Shown: in pieces, positions 54,863 to 64,000 of the stretch
Layout: each line of letters opens with the position of its first letter
Numbering within the stretch: the first letter of the stretch is position 1
DNA from: Maribacter arcticus
Lineage (GTDB): Bacteria > Bacteroidota > Bacteroidia > Flavobacteriales > Flavobacteriaceae
DNA: 64,000 nucleotides
NCBI RefSeq assembly: GCF_900167935.1
Contig: NZ_FUYL01000004.1
Location: 324,256 to 388,255 of the forward strand
Direction: 5' to 3'
Notes under the pieces: generated by a model
Told to the model about the DNA's origin: nothing
The model's input: only the letters and a program-made list of their open reading frames with translations
Database searches by the model: none
Translations under genes and position numbers: made by a program

Positions 54863-55339
54863 ATGTCTTCGGATAAAAATCAAGAAATTGTAAAAAACGT
54901 CTTCACTACCTTTTTAGAGGACAAAGGACATAGAAAAACCCCTGAACGCTACGCTATACTTCAAGAAATTTATGAAAGTGATGAACATTTCGATATAGAA
55001 TCACTTTATATTAACATGAAGAATAAGAAATATAGAGTTAGTAGGGCTACTTTATATAACACCATAGAACTTCTTTTAGACTGTAAACTAGTACGCAAGC
55101 ATCAGTTTGGTAAAAATCAGGCTCAATATGAAAAGTCTTATTTTGACCGCCAGCATGACCATGTTATTCTTACCGATACTGGCGAAGTAATGGAGTTCTG
55201 CGATCCTAGAATTCAATCTATTAAAAAAACAATTGAAGAAGTTTTTGATATTACGATAAATGCACATTCCCTTTATTTTTATGGGACCAAAAACACACCT
55301 ACCAAAGAAGTAGGTACAAAAGAAAATAAAAAGAACTAA
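54863..55339 (+). CDS. Fur-family transcriptional regulator
   Basis: About 158 residues. The winged helix has [19 protein letters not shown] and [21 protein letters not shown]; the dimerisation part has the metal-ligand stretch [19 protein letters not shown]. The structural zinc CxxC pairs of classic Fur are not evident, so it could be Fur, Zur or PerR-like. It is between the Rel gene and purA; a target cannot be read. The last residues are basic (KENKKN). Confidence 0.87.
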   Translation: MSSDKNQEIVKNVFTTFLEDKGHRKTPERYAILQEIYESDEHFDIESLYINMKNKKYRVSRATLYNTIELLLDCKLVRKHQFGKNQAQYEKSYFDRQHDHVILTDTGEVMEFCDPRIQSIKKTIEEVFDITINAHSLYFYGTKNTPTKEVGTKENKKN

Positions 55340-55358
55340 CCAAGTATATAATATTTAG

Positions 55359-56630
55359 ATGGCAGTAGATTTATTGTTAGGCCTACAATGGGGTGACGAA
55401 GGAAAAGGAAAAATCGTTGATGTATTAACCGAAAATTATGACATTATTGCTCGTTTTCAAGGCGGGCCAAATGCTGGTCATACTTTAGAGTTTGATGGAA
55501 TAAAACATGTGTTACATACTATTCCATCAGGAATTTTTCATAAAAATGCAGTTAACGTTGTTGGCAACGGTGTTGTCATCGATCCAGTTATTTTTCAAAA
55601 AGAATTAGATGCATTAAAGAAATTTAATCTGGATATTAAGTCCAAATTATTCATTTCTAGAAAAGCACATTTAATTTTACCAACCCACCGTTTGTTAGAT
55701 GCAGCTTCTGAAGCATCTAAAGGAAAAGCAAAAATCGGTTCTACCCTAAAAGGAATTGGTCCTACTTACATGGATAAGACAGGTAGAAACGGAATGCGTA
55801 TTGGTGATTTAGAACTAAGCGATTGGAAAGAAAAATACCGTAGCCTAGCTAATAAGCATGAAGCTATGATAAGTTTCTACAATGTAGATATTCAATATAA
55901 TCTTGCTGAACTAGAAGCCGATTTCTTCAAAGCTGTAACAGAGTTAAAAGCATTAACTTTTATAGATAGTGAAGAATACTTATACCAAGCACAAAAAGAA
56001 GGTAAAAAAATATTGGCCGAAGGTGCACAGGGATCTCTTCTAGATATTGATTTTGGAACTTACCCATTTGTAACTTCATCTAATACTACCGCAGCTGGTG
56101 CATGTACTGGTTTAGGTGTTGCACCAAATCAAATTGGTGAAGTTAAAGGAATATTTAAGGCATATACCACAAGAGTAGGTAGCGGTCCTTTCCCAACTGA
56201 ATTATTTGATGAAGATGGCGAAACAATGGGTCGCGTAGGCAATGAATTTGGAGCTACGACGGGTAGACCAAGACGTTGTGGATGGTTAGACCTAGTGGCT
56301 TTAAAATATGCAGTTCGTATAAATGGCGTTACCGAACTAATGATGATGAAAGGTGATGTGTTGAGCGGATTCGAAAAACTAAAAGTTTGCACCGCCTATA
56401 ACTATAAAGGAGAAAAAATAGAGCATTTCCCATACAATATAGAAGCAGAAAATGTGACTCCGATATACACAGAAATGAATGGTTGGAAGGAAGATTTAAC
56501 CAAAATGACTTCTGCTGACCAATTACCGAAGTCATTGAATGATTATATCTATTTTCTAGAAAAAGAATTAGAAGTGCCAATCAAGATAGTTTCTGTTGGC
56601 CCAGACCGAACTCAAACAATTCACAGATAA
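55359..56630 (+). CDS. purA: adenylosuccinate synthetase
   Basis: GTP-dependent enzyme joining IMP and aspartate on the way to AMP. The P-loop LGLQWGDEGKGKIVD opens the 423-residue protein. The FQGGPNAGHTL, GSTLKGIGPTYMDKTGRNG, LAEGAQGSLLDIDFGTYPFVT, VGSGPFPTEL and TGRPRRCGWLDLV segments are all present. It follows the Fur gene after 19 nt and ends at a strong terminator. Confidence 0.97.
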   Translation: MAVDLLLGLQWGDEGKGKIVDVLTENYDIIARFQGGPNAGHTLEFDGIKHVLHTIPSGIFHKNAVNVVGNGVVIDPVIFQKELDALKKFNLDIKSKLFISRKAHLILPTHRLLDAASEASKGKAKIGSTLKGIGPTYMDKTGRNGMRIGDLELSDWKEKYRSLANKHEAMISFYNVDIQYNLAELEADFFKAVTELKALTFIDSEEYLYQAQKEGKKILAEGAQGSLLDIDFGTYPFVTSSNTTAAGACTGLGVAPNQIGEVKGIFKAYTTRVGSGPFPTELFDEDGETMGRVGNEFGATTGRPRRCGWLDLVALKYAVRINGVTELMMMKGDVLSGFEKLKVCTAYNYKGEKIEHFPYNIEAENVTPIYTEMNGWKEDLTKMTSADQLPKSLNDYIYFLEKELEVPIKIVSVGPDRTQTIHR

Positions 56631-56664
56631 ACATTTAACAGCTTAATTAAGTTGTTCGGCTAAC

Positions 56665-56711
56665 AAGAATGGCGATATAGGGAAATACCTTTATCGCCAT
56701 TCTTTTTTTTT
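56665..56711 (+). terminator. Rho-independent terminator after purA
   Basis: A 13-bp stem (AAGAATGGCGATA at 56665-56677 with its complement at 56692-56704) and 14-nt loop, followed by a run of nine T (56703-56711). Confidence 0.9.
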
Positions 56712-56766
56712 GTAATTTCAGAACGGTGTGAGATTTTTACTCACATTACCAAAACCAACTGAAAAA

Positions 56767-57564
56767 ATGAAAAAATTCGCCTACACTACAATATTGTTTT
56801 TATTACTTTCTACCGTATCCTGTAAAACAGATAAGAATAAAGAAGAAGATTCTAAAGTCACCACTGAAATGGAAACCAAAAATGAGTGGATTACCCTTTT
56901 CGATGGAAAAACGACAAAAGGATGGCGCGCATATAATGGACAAGAATTACCCCCAGGTTGGATTGCTAAAGATGGAGAACTACAATTCGACACCGAACTA
57001 GGAAAAGAACAAGATTATACAGGTGGAACGGATATCATTTATGGTGCTGAAGAATTTGATAATTTCGAACTTTATGTTGAGTGGAAATTACCAAAAGGAG
57101 GAAATAGCGGTATTTTTTATCACTTAAAAGAAGGTTATGACAGCCCACCAGAGGTATCCCCTGAATATCAATTAATAGATGATGAAAATTATGCTAGTAT
57201 GCATGACTTAACATCTTACAATTTAAGCTTAGGATATACCGATAAACCAGAAGAATTAAAACCATTGCAACAGACGGCTTCTGATTATGCTATGCATGCA
57301 GCTGACCCTAATGGTAAAGTTTTAAATCCTGCAGGAGAATGGAATACCACTAAAATCATCTTTACACCAGAGCAGGTTGAACACTGGCTGAACGGAAAAA
57401 AAGTAGTATCTTTTGTACCATGGGACGAAGCTTGGTACGAGAAAAAAAATTCCGATAAATGGAAAAACAGTAAAGATTACGGAAAGTTCAAAACAGGCTA
57501 TATAGGGTTTCAAGACCATTCTAGCCCTATTTGGTTCCGTAATATAAAAATTAAAAAACTTTAA
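56767..57564 (+). CDS. 3-keto-disaccharide hydrolase (DUF1080) lipoprotein
   Basis: About 265 residues with a lipoprotein signal (TTILFLLLSTVSCKTD) and a concanavalin-like DUF1080 domain: WITLFDGKTTKGWRAYNG, DIIYGAEEFDNFELYVEWKL, GNSGIFYHLKEG, NTTKIIFTPEQVEHWLNGKK and GYIGFQDHSSPIWFRNIKIK. Some members hydrolyse 3-keto-glycosides. The oxidoreductase just downstream could provide the keto-sugar, so the pair may act in 3-keto-glycoside breakdown. The frame is open to 56728, but 56767 fits the signal peptide. Confidence 0.88.
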   Translation: MKKFAYTTILFLLLSTVSCKTDKNKEEDSKVTTEMETKNEWITLFDGKTTKGWRAYNGQELPPGWIAKDGELQFDTELGKEQDYTGGTDIIYGAEEFDNFELYVEWKLPKGGNSGIFYHLKEGYDSPPEVSPEYQLIDDENYASMHDLTSYNLSLGYTDKPEELKPLQQTASDYAMHAADPNGKVLNPAGEWNTTKIIFTPEQVEHWLNGKKVVSFVPWDEAWYEKKNSDKWKNSKDYGKFKTGYIGFQDHSSPIWFRNIKIKKL

Positions 57565-57575
57565 CCACCACACCA

Positions 57576-59012
57576 ATGAACAAAAGAGATTTTATAAAAA
57601 GCGCAGCAGCGCTGTCCACATTTGTATTATTACCATCTGGACTATGGTCATGTAAAAAAGAAGTTAAAAAATTAACCAGATTACGAACCGCACATATTGG
57701 CGTTGGTAATATGGGAGCTGAAGACCTAAAGGCAATTTCATCCCATAGCAAGGTAGATGTTACCGCTTTGTGTGATATAGATGCTAATAATTTGGCCGCA
57801 GCAAAAGAACTACATCCAAATGCAAAAACATACACCGATTATAGAGTGATGCTAAAGGAGATGGGTGATGAAATAGACGCAGTGATAGTATCAACCCCAG
57901 ACCACACGCATGCACCAGCGTCTATGATGGCGATGGAAATGGATAAACCAGTCTATTGTCAAAAACCACTAACCCATTATGTATCTGAGGCTAGGGCCAT
58001 GAATAAATTAGCGGCAGATAAAGGTTTGGTTACCCAAATGGGAATTCAAGTTCATTCATTTTACGATTATAAATTAGCAACATTATTAATACAATCTGGC
58101 ATTATAGGTAAAGTACATACCGTAAGAGCCTGGTCTCCTAAAGATTGGGGATATGATGGGCCTGAGCCAACAGGGCAAGATCCAATTCCTGAAACATTAG
58201 ATTGGAATTTATGGCTTGGCACATCAGCTGAAAGACCGTACAAGGAAGGTTTTTATCATCCAGGAAATTGGAGAAAATTAGTTGATTACGGTTGCGGTAC
58301 TTTAGGTGATATGGGAGTTCATATTTTCGATACCCCTTACAACGCGCTAGATTTACAAGTACCAATGACTATTAAGAATGAATGTAGAGAACCTAATGGA
58401 TTCGGATTTCCACAAAATAATATTGTAACCTACGAATTTCCACAAACCGATTACACTACGGAAACCTTGAAATGGGTTTGGTATGATGGCCCAGGTGCAC
58501 CACAAGACCATGAAGATTTAAAACTTCCAGGTGCAGACCAAATGGAAACCTCAATAGAAGCTACTGAAGATTCTATGGAGGACAAAATGTCTTTAGAAAC
58601 CAAAACAGGAAGTGAAGGAACCTTACCAGACCAAGGCGCCATGTTTATAGGTGAAAAAGGCAGACTGTTATTACCTCATTTTATGCAGTTACCAAAGAAA
58701 ATTGTCGATGGAGAATATGTAGATATTTCAGCGGAAATTGAAGCAGTCGAAAAAGCCAATAACATGGGTAAACCTATTCGTGATTATGATTCTGAAGGTC
58801 CTAAACATTATCATCAGTTTGTAGATGCCTGTTTAGGTGACGATGAAACTACAGCTCCTTTTTCATACGCATCAAGACTTACAGAAACAATACTTCTCGG
58901 TGTAATAGCCGGCAGATTCCCTAATCAAGTTTTACACTGGGATAGTGAAAATGCTAAATTCGCTGAAGATGAAGCAAATGCTTATTTAGAAGGCGATTAT
59001 AGAAATTTCTAA
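57576..59012 (+). CDS. Gfo/Idh/MocA-family oxidoreductase with Tat-like signal
   Basis: A 478-residue NAD(P)-dependent sugar oxidoreductase. The N-terminus (NKRDFIKSAAALSTFVLLPS) resembles a Tat signal with KR instead of RR and continues to a lipobox-like LWSC, so it is probably exported folded. The Rossmann start is IGVGNMGAEDLK, and MDKPVYCQKPLTHYVSEAR is the typical active-site-side segment with the catalytic Lys in KPL. It follows the DUF1080 gene after 11 nt; a sugar substrate is likely, not identified. Confidence 0.88.
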   Translation: MNKRDFIKSAAALSTFVLLPSGLWSCKKEVKKLTRLRTAHIGVGNMGAEDLKAISSHSKVDVTALCDIDANNLAAAKELHPNAKTYTDYRVMLKEMGDEIDAVIVSTPDHTHAPASMMAMEMDKPVYCQKPLTHYVSEARAMNKLAADKGLVTQMGIQVHSFYDYKLATLLIQSGIIGKVHTVRAWSPKDWGYDGPEPTGQDPIPETLDWNLWLGTSAERPYKEGFYHPGNWRKLVDYGCGTLGDMGVHIFDTPYNALDLQVPMTIKNECREPNGFGFPQNNIVTYEFPQTDYTTETLKWVWYDGPGAPQDHEDLKLPGADQMETSIEATEDSMEDKMSLETKTGSEGTLPDQGAMFIGEKGRLLLPHFMQLPKKIVDGEYVDISAEIEAVEKANNMGKPIRDYDSEGPKHYHQFVDACLGDDETTAPFSYASRLTETILLGVIAGRFPNQVLHWDSENAKFAEDEANAYLEGDYRNF

Positions 59013-59031
59013 ATCTCATTTTTATTATAAC

Positions 59032-59057
59032 AAAAACCACTTTCGAGTGGTTTTTTT
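59032..59057 (+). terminator. Rho-independent terminator after the oxidoreductase
   Basis: A 10-bp stem (AAAAACCACT with AGTGGTTTTT) closed by a TTCG tetraloop and followed by T residues to 59057. Confidence 0.88.
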
Positions 59058-59103
59058 ATATCTATATTTAAAGAAGAAATTAATTAAACCACCAACCTCG
59101 ACC

Positions 59104-61103
59104 ATGAAAGAAATCTTCAAAACATCTTTTAGATTCACTTTACTATTAATTTCAATACTAGTCATTCAAAGTTGCACCAAGAACCATTAGTAGTGGTGAA
59201 ACCGCATTCTTCAATAGTTTTAATTGGAAATAATTTAGGGTCCAGAATGTTGAATTTTGGCACATTTGAAACTGAAATGCAACTTCGATATCCTACAGAT
59301 TCATTGGTTATTAGAAACATGTCCGATGGTTGCGATACATCAGGTTTTAGACCTCATTCTGGCAGAGTTTCATCATGGGCTTTTCCAGGTGCTGAGAAAT
59401 TTCAAACCGAGTTAGCACAGAATTCTGGAAGTGAAGGTGCTTTTGGAACGCCTGATGAATGGTTATCACGATTACAAGCTGATATCATATTAGGTTTTTT
59501 TGGCTATAACGAATCTTTTGAAGGGCCACAAGGTCTAGAAAACTATAAGGCAGAATTAGATGCATTCATTAAACACTCCTTAAAGTAAAAATATAATGGT
59601 ACGACACCACCTCAATTAATAATCGTTTCCTCTATTGCTTTTGAAGACACTTCTAACCATATAGATGTACCAAATGGAGAAGCTGCAAATCAGAATCTCA
59701 AATTGTATTCAGAGGCCATGAAAGAAGTTTGTTTAACGAATAACATTCCCTTCATAAATGCATTTCAAGCATCAAAGAATGGGTACGATACAGATAATAA
59801 TGACCTTACCATAGATGGTTCACAATTGAACAAAGAAGGATATGAAAAATTTGCTCAATTCTTAGTAGATGAACTTACCGGAAATAAATCAATAAAGTCA
59901 GAAGGAAAAAGACTTGCCGTAAATGAAGCTATCAAAGAAAAAAACTTCTATTGGCATAATGATTATAAAATTCCGAACGGTGTACATGTTTTCGGCAGGC
60001 GTCATGCACCATACGGACCAGACAATTATCCTTATGAAATAAAGAAAACAAGAGAACTCACTGCCATACGCGATTCAATGATTTGGGCAACCGTACAAAA
60101 CCAATCGTATGATGTAGCGTCCGCAGATGCGTTGACCAGTAAGTTACCTCCTGTAAAAACTAACTATAATCTTGGTCATAAGGAATCTATTTTACAATAC
60201 AAATATGGAGATGAAGCCCTTCGAGTTCGACCAACATCTGGCATGGAATTTATTTCTAGCAGCCATTTCCCCGATGAAGTTCAAGGTGATATGCTTTTAG
60301 CTAATTCCATTGGGTTTTTAGGCCTAAAGCAGCATCAAATGATGGAAGATGGAACATGATACACCTCTAAACATCGCCAAGATTTAATTACCAGTAATGA
60401 CCCAAATTTTAGACCAGTAGAAATGGAATTCGCTCCTGATAGCTCTCTTTACATTGTTGATTGGCATAATGTCTTAATTGGTCACATGCAACATAATGCC
60501 CGTGATTCATTACGAGATTATGTGCATGGTAGAATATATAGAATTACATATCCTTCTAGGCCGTTAGTAAAACCTGCAAAAGTATTCGGCCAACAATGGA
60601 TTACTCATCATGGTCATTTTGATGATGGTAAATTTCCTGTAACAAATATCTCAATTATAGAAAGCCAAACTAAAAATCCAATATTGAACGGATTTGAAGA
60701 ATTTGAAGCATACTCTTGGTTGTACCATGTAGATGGTGGAGATTGGAAACTTCAAGGCGATAGTGAACCTTTGTTGATGGGACATTCGACAAAGTCACAA
60801 CATGAAATCGACGGAGACCTTGACAAATTTTCTTTAGACAACCCTGTGGCTTGGACCAAGAGTTATACTGGTACTTCCGGAAATAAAGCACGAGTTTTCT
60901 TTACAACTTTAGGTCATCCTTATGATTTTAAAATGCCTGTGGTACGCAAGATAGCAATGAATGGAATATATTGGGCATTAGGAAAAGAAGGTGAAATTCC
61001 TGAAGATGGTGTAAACGTAGTTTTAGATGAACCCTTCTTGCCAAACAATTCTGGTTTCGGACAAAAGTTTAAAAAGAACCAAAAACCTACACCTATACAC
61101 TAG
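59104..61103 (+). pseudogene. decayed SGNH / PVC-type / ThuA-domain gene
   Basis: A multidomain lipoprotein gene in decay. A lipoprotein signal (59104-59190, ending VIQSCTKNH-stop) runs in one frame. The body continues in another frame from about 59175 (EPLVVVKPHSSIVLIGNNL), so one indel lies near 59177-59190. Two nonsense codons follow in that frame: TAA at 59586-59588 before KYNGTTPPQ, and TGA at 60357-60359 where relatives have Trp (GT-stop-YTSKHRQDL). Recognisable parts are SGNH-like, PVC-type (YIVDWHNVLIGHMQHN) and the end of a ThuA domain (NPILNGFEEFEAYSWLYHVD). The heme CxxCH site of PVC proteins is missing, implying large internal deletions. Confidence 0.85.
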
Positions 61104-61153
61104 CTCTATACTAAATGTATGCTAATAGTGTTATACGCTCTTTTAAAATGTTC

Positions 61154-61161
61154 TATTTTTG
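61154..61161 (+). promoter_or_regulatory. -7 promoter element for the OstA-like gene
   Basis: TATTTTTG, exact TAnnTTTG match, 13 nt before the TTG start at 61175. Confidence 0.6.
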
Positions 61162-61174
61162 AAAAAAAAGTAGA

Positions 61175-62878
61175 TTGAAAACCATTTACGCATCCATTCT
61201 TTTATTTTTCGGTTTCTCATTATTGGGTCAAACCCAAGAAAAAGGTGATCAAGAAGAATCAAAACAAATTAATATAGTTTATGGTGCCAACTTCACTAAA
61301 AATGAAGTTGAATACCCAGGTGCATCTATTTTCAGTAAAGATGACCGTCAGGTTCAATTCGAACATCAAGGTGCTGACCTTTGGTGCGATGTTGCCATTT
61401 ATTATCAAAAAGACAACCGTTTAGAAGCCATAGGAAATGTCATATTAAAGCAGGGAGATTCTGTTCAGATGACCAGTAAAAAAATCAACTATTTAGGAAA
61501 TGTAAAACTTGCTAAGGCATGGGGTAATGTGGTTTTGACCAATTCTGATATGACCTTACGAACAGACACCTTGCGTTTAGACCGTGAAAAACAAGAAGCT
61601 TATTATAAAGATAATGGTACAGTAATAGATTCATCAAATACCTTGACCAGTAAAATCGGAAAGTATTTTATGGAGTTAAAAAAGTATCAGTTTTTAGATA
61701 GCGTACATGTTCAAAATCCGGAATATACTTTAGATTCTGAACAGTTAGATTACTATACCTCCTCAAAAAATGCATACATGTATGGTCCTTCTACCATTAA
61801 CGGAAAGACCTATAAAATTTATTGTGAAAGAGGATTTTATGACACCAAAGTAGAAAGTGGTTATGGGATAAAAAATACGCGTATAGACTACAATAATCGA
61901 ATAATTGAGGGAGATAGCGTCTATTTTAATAAGGTCAATGAGTTTGCTTCAGCAACTAATAACATCACTGTTACCGACACCATAAATAATGGAATTATAA
62001 GAGCCCACTATGCCGAGGTATATAAAGCCAAAGATTCTGTTTTCGCTACTAGAAGGGCAGTTTCAATTTCTGTGCAAGAGCGAGATTCTCTTTATGTTCA
62101 CGGTGACACCTTAATGGTGACAGGAAAACCAGAAGAACGTCTACTTAGGGCATTTAGAAATGCCAAGTTTTACAAAACAGATTTAAGCGGAAAGTGTGAT
62201 AGTATACATTCTGAACAAAAGACAGGTATTACCCAACTCATAAAGAATCCGATTATTTGGAACGGTGCAAATCAAATGACGGGCGATAGCATTCATTTAA
62301 AATCTAATTTAGAAACGGAAAAGTTAGACTCTTTAAAAGTACTAGAAAATGCTTTTATTATTTCTCTAGATAGTGTCAGCATGACCGGATACAACCAAGC
62401 TAAGGGAATAAATTTATTTGGACAGTTCATAGAAAATGAATTAAAAATCATTGATCTTATTCAAAATACCGAGGTTGTTTATTATTTGTATAACGATGAC
62501 GATGAACTCATAGGCATTGATAAAACAGTTTGTAGTAAGATTCGAATTACGATGGCTGAAAATGATATTGAGGACTTAACTTTTTATACCGATCCCGACG
62601 GTGATATATTCCCAGAAAAGGACTTACCAGAGAACAGTAGAATTTTGAAAGGGTTTGTGTGGCGTGGCGATGAACGTATTTTATCTAAAGATGATATATT
62701 TGACGAGGATGATAATAATTTAGAGCTTGTAGTTATAAAAGGGATTGATAATCCTATTGATATTGATGCTGAAGAACAGCAGCGTAGCCAAAATGAAACG
62801 GACCCAATAAACAACATTCAACCTAAGACTAAGGCTACAGGACCTAAAAAGTCTACTACCTCTAAAAAAGTGAAATAG
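61175..62878 (+). CDS. OstA/LptA-like outer-envelope protein
   Basis: A 567-residue exported protein with signal KTIYASILLFFGFSLLGQ. Repeated beta strands of the OstA/LptA fold are clear in the first 300 residues: GNVILKQGDSVQMTSKKINY, LAKAWGNVVLTNSDMTLRTD and KEDS-type repeats such as SDRE/LDREKQEAYYKDNG. LptA-type proteins bridge lipopolysaccharide to the outer membrane. The C-terminus is acidic then Lys/Thr/Ser-rich. The start is TTG; no ATG precedes the signal, and a promoter element lies just upstream. Confidence 0.85.
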   Translation: MKTIYASILLFFGFSLLGQTQEKGDQEESKQINIVYGANFTKNEVEYPGASIFSKDDRQVQFEHQGADLWCDVAIYYQKDNRLEAIGNVILKQGDSVQMTSKKINYLGNVKLAKAWGNVVLTNSDMTLRTDTLRLDREKQEAYYKDNGTVIDSSNTLTSKIGKYFMELKKYQFLDSVHVQNPEYTLDSEQLDYYTSSKNAYMYGPSTINGKTYKIYCERGFYDTKVESGYGIKNTRIDYNNRIIEGDSVYFNKVNEFASATNNITVTDTINNGIIRAHYAEVYKAKDSVFATRRAVSISVQERDSLYVHGDTLMVTGKPEERLLRAFRNAKFYKTDLSGKCDSIHSEQKTGITQLIKNPIIWNGANQMTGDSIHLKSNLETEKLDSLKVLENAFIISLDSVSMTGYNQAKGINLFGQFIENELKIIDLIQNTEVVYYLYNDDDELIGIDKTVCSKIRITMAENDIEDLTFYTDPDGDIFPEKDLPENSRILKGFVWRGDERILSKDDIFDEDDNNLELVVIKGIDNPIDIDAEEQQRSQNETDPINNIQPKTKATGPKKSTTSKKVK

Positions 62879-62887
62879 AAATTTCAC

Positions 62888-64000
62888 ATGAAAAATGATT
62901 TTTTAAAATATCAAGCACAAACATCACCATATCCTCTAGGCATGGAAATTTCACATGCCAGTGGAAGTTACATTTATGATACTGAAGGCAATGCTCACTT
63001 AGACTTTGTAGCAGGTGTTTCGGCCTGTACACTTGGTCATTGCCACCCAGAAGTAGTATCAGCCATAAAAAATCAAGCGGAAAAATACATGCATGTTATG
63101 GTTTATGGTGAATATGCCCAATCACCAGCTACTAACTACACTAAGTTATTGGCAGAGAATTTACCAGATCCTTTAGAGGTCACTTATTTGGTTAACTCGG
63201 GTACAGAAGCAATTGAAGGCGCTTTAAAATTAGCACGTAGATATACAGGACGCTCACAAATAATTTCAGCAAAAACAGCCTACCATGGTAATACTATGGG
63301 CAGTTTAAGCCTAATGGATTTTGAGGAACGTAAAAGTGTTTTTAGACCATTACTACCCGATATTTATCATATTAGGTTTAACAATGAAGAAGATTTAGTT
63401 AAAATTACGCATAAAACGGCTTGTGTAATTTTAGAGACCATACAAGGTGGCGCTGGTTTTATCGTACCTCAAAATGATTATTTAAAAAAAGTAAAAAAGC
63501 GCTGTACAGAAATGGGCGCCCTTCTTATACTTGATGAGATACAACCAGGTTTTGGAAGAACAGGTAAGTTATTTTCCTTTGAACATTTCGATTGCGTTCC
63601 AGATATTTTGGTAATCGGTAAAGGAATGGCCTCTGGCTTACCTGTAGGAGCATTTACATCTAGTAAAGAAATAATGGAAACTCTAAGTGAAAACCCTAAA
63701 ATGGGTCATATCACAACGTTTGGAGGAAACCCGGTTATTGCAGCATCCAGTTTAGCAACTTTACAAGTATTACTGAAAACTTCATTAATTGAAGACACCT
63801 TAAAAAAAGAGGTACTCTTTAAAGAACTATTGAAACACCAGAAGATAAAAGAAATTCGGGGTAAGGGATTAATGCTTGCCCTTATCATGGATTCTGCTGA
63901 AACAGCCAATGAATTAGTACTGCGTGCAAAAGAAGATAAACTAATTTTGTTTTGGCTATTATTTGAAAATAAGGCGGTGAGAATATCACCTCCCTTGACT
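62888..64000 (+). CDS. class-III PLP aminotransferase (partial)
   Basis: An open frame from ATG 62888 runs off the window after 371 codons; about 25 residues are probably missing. It reads as an aspartate/acetylornithine-type class-III aminotransferase: GVSACTLGHCHPEVV, VNSGTEAIEGALKLAR, YHGNTMGSLSLMDF, LILDEIQPGFGRTGKLF and the PLP lysine in LVIGKGMASGLPVGAF. The last part, RGKGLMLALIM and RISPPLT, is also typical. The substrate (acetylornithine, GABA or other) is undetermined. It starts 9 nt after the OstA-like gene. Confidence 0.92.
   Translation, partial: MKNDFLKYQAQTSPYPLGMEISHASGSYIYDTEGNAHLDFVAGVSACTLGHCHPEVVSAIKNQAEKYMHVMVYGEYAQSPATNYTKLLAENLPDPLEVTYLVNSGTEAIEGALKLARRYTGRSQIISAKTAYHGNTMGSLSLMDFEERKSVFRPLLPDIYHIRFNNEEDLVKITHKTACVILETIQGGAGFIVPQNDYLKKVKKRCTEMGALLILDEIQPGFGRTGKLFSFEHFDCVPDILVIGKGMASGLPVGAFTSSKEIMETLSENPKMGHITTFGGNPVIAASSLATLQVLLKTSLIEDTLKKEVLFKELLKHQKIKEIRGKGLMLALIMDSAETANELVLRAKEDKLILFWLLFENKAVRISPPLT

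Noticed and set aside
20467-60359. Stop-codon reassignment or readthrough to explain the interrupted GH5 and SGNH/PVC genes
   Set aside because: TAG, TAA and TGA each interrupt a frame once, and all three end other genes normally here; nonsense mutation is simpler.

Overview
The window reads as chromosome from a marine, gliding-type member of the Flavobacteriaceae (Bacteroidota). The evidence is the AT-rich sequence, repeated TAnnTTTG promoter elements often placed directly against start codons, a GldI-type gliding-motility lipoprotein, many Bacteroidota lipoproteins, an OstA-like protein and several families typical of this group (DUF5683, DUF6122, DUF3810). A Maribacter/Zobellia-like genus would fit, but there is no rRNA gene here to confirm it.

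Layout. 1-14.2 kb: an incomplete MFS efflux gene, udk, a DivIC/FtsB-like gene, then a parA-parB-DUF5683-dapB-lepB-WbqC-DUF6122 run on the plus strand. A long minus-strand operon follows (TPR protein, ribH, small membrane protein, mutL, two rhomboid proteases, EEP-family protein). 14.2-31.3 kb: recF and a DciA-like gene, ndk, a PhoD-like phosphatase, nrnA-gldI-dual immunophilin, a GH5 cellulase gene broken by one nonsense codon, pepD, DUF3810, two amidohydrolase-family genes and a penicillin acylase preceded by a long nested palindrome.

33-50.3 kb is the most distinctive part. It holds a complete aerobic carbon monoxide dehydrogenase cluster in the order coxM-S-L-G-D-E-F on the minus strand. 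The large subunit carries the form I active-site signature AYRCSFR. It is joined to a molybdenum-cofactor island: cysteine desulfurase, second XdhC-family protein, moaA, moeA, a CPLC-motif membrane protein, and a minus-strand operon moaD-moaE-moaC-mobA-moeB/rhodanese-TauE. Together these could build a Mo-pterin cofactor, sulfurate it, and mature the Mo-S-Cu centre of CO dehydrogenase, allowing CO to be used as a supplementary electron donor. The CoxF/XdhC protein has an added C-terminal Cys-rich YHS-type domain that may handle copper.

50.5-64 kb returns to core genes (SpoU-family RNA methyltransferase, M48 protease, spoT/relA, Fur-family regulator, purA). A short sugar-processing cluster (DUF1080, Gfo/Idh/MocA oxidoreductase) follows, ending in a decayed SGNH/PVC/ThuA-type gene. 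The window closes with an OstA-like gene and an incomplete class-III aminotransferase. I see no tRNA, rRNA, CRISPR array, transposase or phage gene. Apart from genes, no stretch exceeds 300 bases.
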